In this document: positions 58,261 to 64,000 of the stretch, one piece after another | How the letters are laid out: every line of letters begins with the position of its first letter | Position numbering within the stretch: position 1 is the first letter of the stretch | The notes under the pieces: model-generated | The model's database searches: none | Seen by the model: the letters and a program-made list of their open reading frames with translations, nothing else | What the model was told of the DNA's origin: nothing | NCBI GenBank assembly: GCA_050084515.1 | Contig: CM114271.1 | Span: 61,194,001 to 61,258,000, forward strand | Source: Blasia pusilla | Taxonomy: Eukaryota > Marchantiophyta > Marchantiopsida > Blasiales | Direction: 5' to 3' | Length of the DNA: 64,000 nucleotides | Program-made: the position numbers and the translations under genes

Positions 58261-60799
58261 TATTTTTACATTTCTTATAGGTATTTTTTGTATAGTCCAT
58301 ACACCATAAGCATTTCTTCTTCTTTTTTTCCAAAAGAGATAAATTGGAGACTAGATTCTCCATGAAGTGGCTCACATGAGAATGAGTGAGAATAGATGCT
58401 AGTTTTTTTCAAGCATCAGTTTATTTTTGTGTGTAGGAAGAAGCAAAGAAATACTACTTACTATTGATTAGAATCAAGGCCATCAGAGTTTTAAGAGTTG
58501 CCTCTAGTTATAGATTAGAGATTTAATATTGTTACAAATATTTTTAAGGTCATAGATCTTGAAGCAAAGGGTGTAACATAGAAACTAATACTGAAAACAC
58601 ACGTAGAGATCCCACATGGTGGAAGAAAATGTGACAATGATCAAGATGATTGTCAACCTTATCCCAATTTTTATCCACGTATCCAACTTTATCCATAGGA
58701 TGCATCTTTGCCATAACTGATTTGGTTGCAAGGAGGCCGGTATGGAGCGATATGACTATATGATGTGGTTACATACAAGATATATCATTTTATAGTGAAG
58801 TTTAAAAGGTTTGCGCCTACTAGAAATGGATTCATTTTGCAAGTCTTCAAAGCATAAAGAAAAGGTAGGTTAGTGGCAAGATACTCAAAAAATTTAGAGT
58901 GGGGGACTTGCAACGCACTCAAAAAATTGCATTTTTCATTTGCAATTTGCGAGTCAATTGTGAGCTAGACACTTTTTTTTCTAACACTTGTAGAAGACTT
59001 GCACACCACTCATAAAATAGACGAAATATATTGGAATATCTTTTGTTGATTTTATGAGTGGTTTGCAAAACTTGCAAGTCCAAAACACTGCTTTACGAGT
59101 GTGCATGTGTTGTGCAAGTAATTGAAGGATACCAATACTTGCAAAAGTACGAGTGCGTAGTTGTATGGACCTAAAAGATACTTGCAAATATATTTGAAAT
59201 TGGCATTTTTCAATTTCAAAGTTCAAATCAAAAATGATTTCAAAACCTATATTTCAATATGGAAAAATGAGATCAAAGTTGGATAACATCATATATATCC
59301 AAATTCATTGATCTATAAAATTTCCAGTCTTTAGGATTAACGACTTGTTCTATGTGGCTCGCACATTCCTGTTGTGTCACACGATCATCTTCATCGACTT
59401 GCACTTTTTCTTGATTGAAGTTTTAGGTGTTGGTAAACCTCTACTTCTGCATGTGGTCAATTAGCTCTAATGCTCATTATAATCCGCAAGGGACTTGTGC
59501 CAAATTACCATCCAATTCACTATGAGCATGCAATTTTCATGTGCAGATTAGCATGTTGGATGAACTTGGTCCACACTCCTTGGACTCCCTTAGGCTATGA
59601 TTGAGGGCCTCTAACTATGCATGTACCAAAGTCTCATGAGCAAGACATGGGTTGAAAAATGAGACGTGAGCCTTGATGGGTATTTAAGATGATGATGGTT
59701 ATGACTTAATTAGAAGAGCATGATCACACGCTAAATGGAACTTGAGAAGAGCTCAAGTCCAATAAGATTTGGACTCCAAGAATATTGCAACCTAGCTTAG
59801 AACTTGACTGAGTGTTTAGATTTTCTCCACGTTTGAGATCATAACAACTAGATCCGAGATGCATTTGGGACAAATACATCGATATCGGAGATCTTTTAAG
59901 AAGGTGGTTCTAACCCACTAAAATATTAGAGTGATAATTTGGGATAAGAGACACAAGAAGCATCTTAAGAGGAATTCCTTGGATAAAGGGTGGAGGTGAA
60001 GTTATCTATATAAGTGAGAGGGTCTTCAAGAAAGTTTGGAACCTGAACCCCATCTTGGGAACAATGGGGATTAAACCAAGGGTACGTGATACATTTAGAG
60101 TTGGTATTGGGGTCTTCACACAAAGCCAAGTCCAAGTAGTCCAATTATATATCCCAACCTTGGACCTTAACCCGTAGCCCATATATTGATTTTCAACTAG
60201 AGACTTGTTTGTGATCCGTAGGATAGTAGGGACTGCCAAGCGAGCTAGTGCCTTTTTAGATCCCTAGACTATCAAGAAAGACGTAATTTCTTAACGACTT
60301 GCTTGTGTTGGGTACTAAGAGGTTACGTCAGTACTTTACTTCAACTAGATTTGTTGAGCTCGAGGGGTCACTTAAGAACTACATTTGGAAGACACTCGTC
60401 TGATTAACCTAAACTGTGGCTTATTTGAGGGTGGTTGGGTAAAGATCAATCCCTCACAATCTAAGCTCACCCTAAAAGCCCATTGGCTTAAGTATGTTGC
60501 CAAGCAATAGAGGCCCATTGTCTATAGTATAAAAGGTCAATAGTTATATAGAATCCATTTCCCAAGTGGAACAAATGAGTCTAATAAGTGAGAGAGAAAG
60601 TGTCAAACCTCTCCCCCACATCCGTGACATCCCCATGCTCCCTATGGCAAGTAGGGAAAATTTATGTTCTTTATGAAGACCACTAGGAAGTTGAGCCTTC
60701 TTCATCATTTCCACCATTGCTCCTTGTAGCAATCTCCTTGTATCACTATGTGTGTTTGAATGGACTCTTGCATATGAAATCCTACGTGGAGCCAAGTTT
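58261..60799. other. AT-rich intergenic DNA
   Basis: No gene was recognised. The part at 58800-59200 is dense in ACTTGCAA and CTCGCAA words and resembles 43200-44230, so both may be copies of one old repeat. Confidence 0.35.
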
Positions 60800-61070
60800 T
60801 CCAAATAGGAGCTTACATTTGTTTTACAAGTGTGGGAGGATGGTTGAGTGAGTGATGCATCATCCTTCATGCCAAGCATCGGAGCACAATCAATGGAGCA
60901 TGCCCACAAGGACTATCAAGGATTTTGAGTTTTGGGAAAGAAGAGGACCTTTAATTTACTCTAGATATAATATTAGTGATGTAGCATGCATACAAACATC
61001 CTTCAATGCTCTGACTTCACATGTCCATCTTGTACCAATGATAGGTTTATATTATTAGTGGTGAATGAGC
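60800..61070 (+). pseudogene. Decayed integrase fragment of the same gypsy family
   Basis: Plus-strand sequence matches copy 2 around 20810-21080: ACAAGTGTGGGAGGATGGT, ATGCCCACAAGGA, TCCTTCAATGCTCTGACTTC and ATGATAGGTTTATA. It covers the zinc region and the start of the core. It lies in opposite orientation to copy 4 next to it. Confidence 0.6.
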
Positions 61071-61232
61071 ATCATTCATTTGGTGATTTTTGATTGGCCA
61101 TATGAGGGTGAGTCAAGTGCTAGACGTAAACCCAAATCTAGATGTGGCTTGGGCACATCTAGATTTGGGTTGGGGAGTTGATATGTGTGCACATATCACC
61201 AAGGAGAGAAAGCTTGGAGAGCTTATTCTCAC

Positions 61233-62001
61233 TGTCGTGCGCATACACATCGCTACACAACATACATTGTTGTTATTAAACACACACATAAACACGCACG
61301 ATCCCATGGTAACTCATGGCATCCAAACAACGAGACAAGAAGTACCAAAATATCTCCAATTAAATCAAGATCAAATCTCTCTCAACACCATAGCTCTTAA
61401 ATGTGTGCACTCTCACATGTCTCTCTCAATGTCAAACCAAACTCACTCTACTAATGAGAGGCTTGGGTTACACACACAAGGCAAGCAAGCCCATAGCACC
61501 TCCGTCCCATGCCAAGAGGTTCAACAAAGAGAGAATGAGCTCTCAAGCTCTCTCTCCTTGAGGTATACCCTCCCCTCTCCCAAGCTCTCTCCATGGTAAC
61601 CTATGCTCCCAGGTCACCTCCTTGTCTCTTGACCTGATGTAGGAGGTCAAGGGCCACTAACCAAAAATAGAAAGTTGACCATATAAAAAATGGTACTAAC
61701 CTAGAATAGTAAGTTCCTCAATATGGCTCCAAATGAGCCGAAACGAAGGGGAAACTTCCTCTCTAAGGTTTTTTGGGGCCTTAGTAGGTCATCCTCAACC
61801 TCTTGAGTCTGTCCTACAATACTCGCAAAGGCGCTCTACTAGATCTCACCGATCTATCCTAAAATACGTGATAGCTGTCGTGCGCATACACATCGCTACA
61901 CAAGATACATCGTTGTCAGTGAACACACACACAAACACGCACAATCCCATGCTAACTCATGGCATCCAAACAACGAGACAAGAAGTACCAAAATATCTCC
62001 A
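61233..62001 (-). repeat. Composite 3' terminus A-B-A of copy 4
   Basis: Module A at 61233-61358 (126 bp), module B at about 61362-61873 and module A at 61876-62001 (126 bp), all in the same orientation. The polypurine tract complement (TCGCCCCCTAG) follows directly. The two A copies are close to each other in sequence. Confidence 0.75.
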
Positions 62002-62184
62002 ATCGCCCCCTAGCTAGAGGTTAGGTCCCTCTAACTCCAGATAGCCATCTATCCCTATCTACCATGACATACATCTCTTGGAGGCTAAGAGCAAGAAGGT
62101 CGGTTGCTCATGTGGCCCCATCGTTAGTCGCCTTCTTATCATCCATGTCACAGACACAAGTCAAAATGTAGAACTACCTATTCT

Positions 62185-62345
62185 ATGTACATCTAGGACA
62201 CATCCATCATCCCTGAGGAACCCTAGTGAGAGGTGGCGTCAAGCATGCCATATGCCGTCCTCTCAAACATCCACCACAGACTAGCATTGTGGCTGCACCA
62301 CGGGTAGAACCATACAACATACATCGCAAGCATGTAGGAACTACT
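62185..62345 (-). pseudogene. PHD finger, copy 4
   Basis: The frame gives CLRCMLYGS, MLVCGGC, RHMACLTPPLTRVPQG, then TGA, then WMCPRC and the natural stop. The TGA stands where copies 1 and 2 have a CGA codon for Arg, one C-to-T change. One Cys of the first pair is Tyr and the Asp of CDGC is Gly. Confidence 0.75.
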
Positions 62346-63340
62346 GCTAAGGTAAGATCAAATGTATCGTCAATGTTCGGAAGGTGACACGGTGCACAAT
62401 TACACACATGGTCCTTCCAAACCATACCATTGCATCCCTCAAATAAGAGAACACTTGATGGCAAAACCTCACGTAATCTCAAGATGGTGCGCCCTGCGGT
62501 CACATCCAACGTCGTGGGTGCCGTCTGCTGCAAGTAGACATAGTCTCCCTGATGAAACCTCCAGATAGTAGGTCGATAACCACCTCCCTGAATAGTCGCA
62601 TACCTCAATGTATCCTGATGTTGCGCAATTGCCAAATTCTCAAACGCCATGGGCATCACTCTCCGAAATAACTCAACCCTCTAGGAACATGCTCGCATCC
62701 ATACATCAGGGTCATCAAGGTTCAACACCTCATCAACATCTCGACAAATGGCTGTAGGTAAATCTGGCTCTCGGCCATACAAAAGCAAGTACGGTGAGAA
62801 AGATGCTAAGGATGCCTGTCTGCTGAATCTATATCCCATCGCCAACCACAGCAACTGGAGGTCCCAATCTATTAGGTGACCTCTCTGCAAGCCATACTTG
62901 CGTAATCCTCTCTTCACCGTCTACACGACCCTCTCCGCTAGTCCATCCACCTCATGATGATCTCGCGAAGTGGTGCGGTGGTCGATCAGCGCCCAATCAC
63001 ACAAGGCCTAAAACTTCCCACGGAACTCTGTACCCTAGTCTGTCAACACCTCACCAAGTGCATCGTAATGGCTCAACACTCAATCTAGGAAGGCATACGC
63101 TACTCCCTCACTAGCTTTGTCAAGCAATGCAACCAACTCTATCCACTTCAAGAAGTGCTCAACCATCACCAACACATAACAACTATGGTGCTCCATCATA
63201 GGTAAAGGTCCTGCAAAATCCAAACTCCATCTAAAACTTAAACCCATGATCGGAAGTGGATGCAAGTGTGGAGTTAGAGCATTGAACAATGCTCGCACTC
63301 GATCACATACCATGCACTTGGTAACAAATTGATGAACATC
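62346..63340 (-). pseudogene. Integrase domain, copy 4
   Basis: C-terminal tail GDYVYLQQ and MVWKDHVCN, core with WLAMGYRFSRQASLASFSPY, and the first catalytic Asp in DFAGPLP near 63200, with CDRVRALFNA upstream. Stops near 62683 and 62920 and losses around 63000 interrupt the frame. Confidence 0.8.
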
Positions 63341-64000
63341 AGTCTACATGCCTCGCCACCAATACTGTATTTAGAGCAAGCTGTACGTTTGCTTTACTCC
63401 AAAATGACCCAATTCCTCATGGGCATGACGCACCAAACGTGCTCTCTGCGAAGGATGAGGCACTACACGCACTCTACCATCCTCCCAAACTCGCAACATA
63501 TGTGTCCTCTCCCATCGGAACCGTGTGGCTCGTTGTAGGATCCGATCCCGCTCTCTAGCACCCACTGTGCTCGCGATGCTGCCACTACGCAGGAACTCAA
63601 AGACCACTCCATCGTTGTGAATATCCCGACCACCTGTCGTCTCCTCACCGGCCTGTGGATCTAAGGATTCTCCATCGGATCTCGCCATCGAAGTCTCAGC
63701 AATCTGGCTCTCCATAGCCAACAAGCCCAAATAGGCTGAGGCGTGCCATCTTGGCACCAAATCCTCATCACACTCACCATGCCAACGAGCTCCAGTCGCA
63801 TCTTGCTGACTCAAGCATGGGTTATGGCTCAAACCATCTCCATCTTGGTTGAGCGTCCCTAAATCATACTCCTGCAACAAAAGAGCCCACCTCGCAAGCT
63901 TCCCTGTAAGCTTGTCGGACTCCATCAACCACATAAGTGGCTGATGATCAGTAATGATGGTAAATGGGTTGCCAAATAGATAACATGTGAAATGTGCGAC
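63341..64000 (-). pseudogene. Spacer and RNase H C-terminal part, copy 4
   Basis: One frame from 63934 to 63371 covers the end of RNase H (WLMESDKLTGKLARW), LNQDGDGLSHNPC, the family spacer (WHGECDED, YLGLLAMESQ) and the start of the integrase zinc region (VRHAHEELGHFGVK). It is the longest unbroken piece linking RNase H to integrase in the window. Confidence 0.75.

Larger units (their letters stand above)
61233..64000 (-). mobile_element. Gypsy-type retroelement copy 4, 3' part
   Basis: Minus strand, running off the right edge. From its 3' end: A-B-A, polypurine tract, 3' leader, PHD finger, integrase C-terminus and core (62410-63340), the conserved spacer, and the end of RNase H (WLMESDKLTGKLARWALLLQ, about 63860-63934). 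The part upstream, where the methyltransferase should be, lies outside the window. Confidence 0.85.

Overview
The window is nuclear DNA of a streptophyte plant, probably a seedless land plant or a charophyte relative. The evidence is spliced genes with GT-AG introns, a class III secretory peroxidase (a streptophyte family), an Elongator subunit 2 gene, an eEF1B beta gene, and a large load of decayed LTR retrotransposons, hAT-type miniature elements and small repeats. The species cannot be named from the sequence.

Layout. 1-11262: Ty3/gypsy-type retroelement on the minus strand (copy 1). 11263-13855: spacer with nonautonomous hAT-like elements. 13856-23657: a second copy of the same family on the plus strand (copy 2), head to head with copy 1. 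23658-26366: repeats. 26367-28474: four-exon class III peroxidase. 28475-31872: no recognised gene. 31873-36455: truncated copy 3 (minus), broken by two hAT-like insertions. 36456-46233: AT-rich gene desert with striking hairpin repeats. 46234-51630: ELP2 (minus, 10 exons). 52199 to about 54313: eEF1B beta (plus), sharing a 568-bp divergent promoter with ELP2. 54314-61232: relics, including a Helitron-like end and decayed pieces of the same gypsy family. 61233-64000: 3' part of copy 4 (minus), running off the window.

The main discovery is the coding layout of this gypsy family. Between protease and reverse transcriptase, copies 1 and 2 encode a C5-cytosine DNA methyltransferase domain with DNMT3-like motif order: SAM-binding DLFGG, PC(Q/R) nucleophile, ENV, AHRxRLWWTN and a C-terminal motif. 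Downstream of the integrase, all four copies carry a PHD-type zinc finger (C-x2-C-x11-C-x2-C-x4-H-x2-C-x14-C-x2-C in the best copy). The inferred element order is gag, protease, DNA methyltransferase, RT, RNase H, integrase, PHD. It would thus carry both a chromatin writer and a putative chromatin reader. Retrotransposons with cytosine methyltransferases have been reported from dinoflagellates and charophyte algae (de Mendoza and colleagues 2018, from memory). I do not know of a report of the methyltransferase plus PHD combination. All copies here are defective, and several of their stops look like C-to-T changes.

The host genes look functional. The peroxidase (365 codons) would act in the cell wall. 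ELP2 is a scaffold of Elongator (tRNA wobble-uridine modification), and eEF1B beta is the guanine-exchange factor for eEF1A, so the divergent pair both serve translation. Their shared promoter holds a telo-box and a GGCCCA site II element, typical of plant translation genes.
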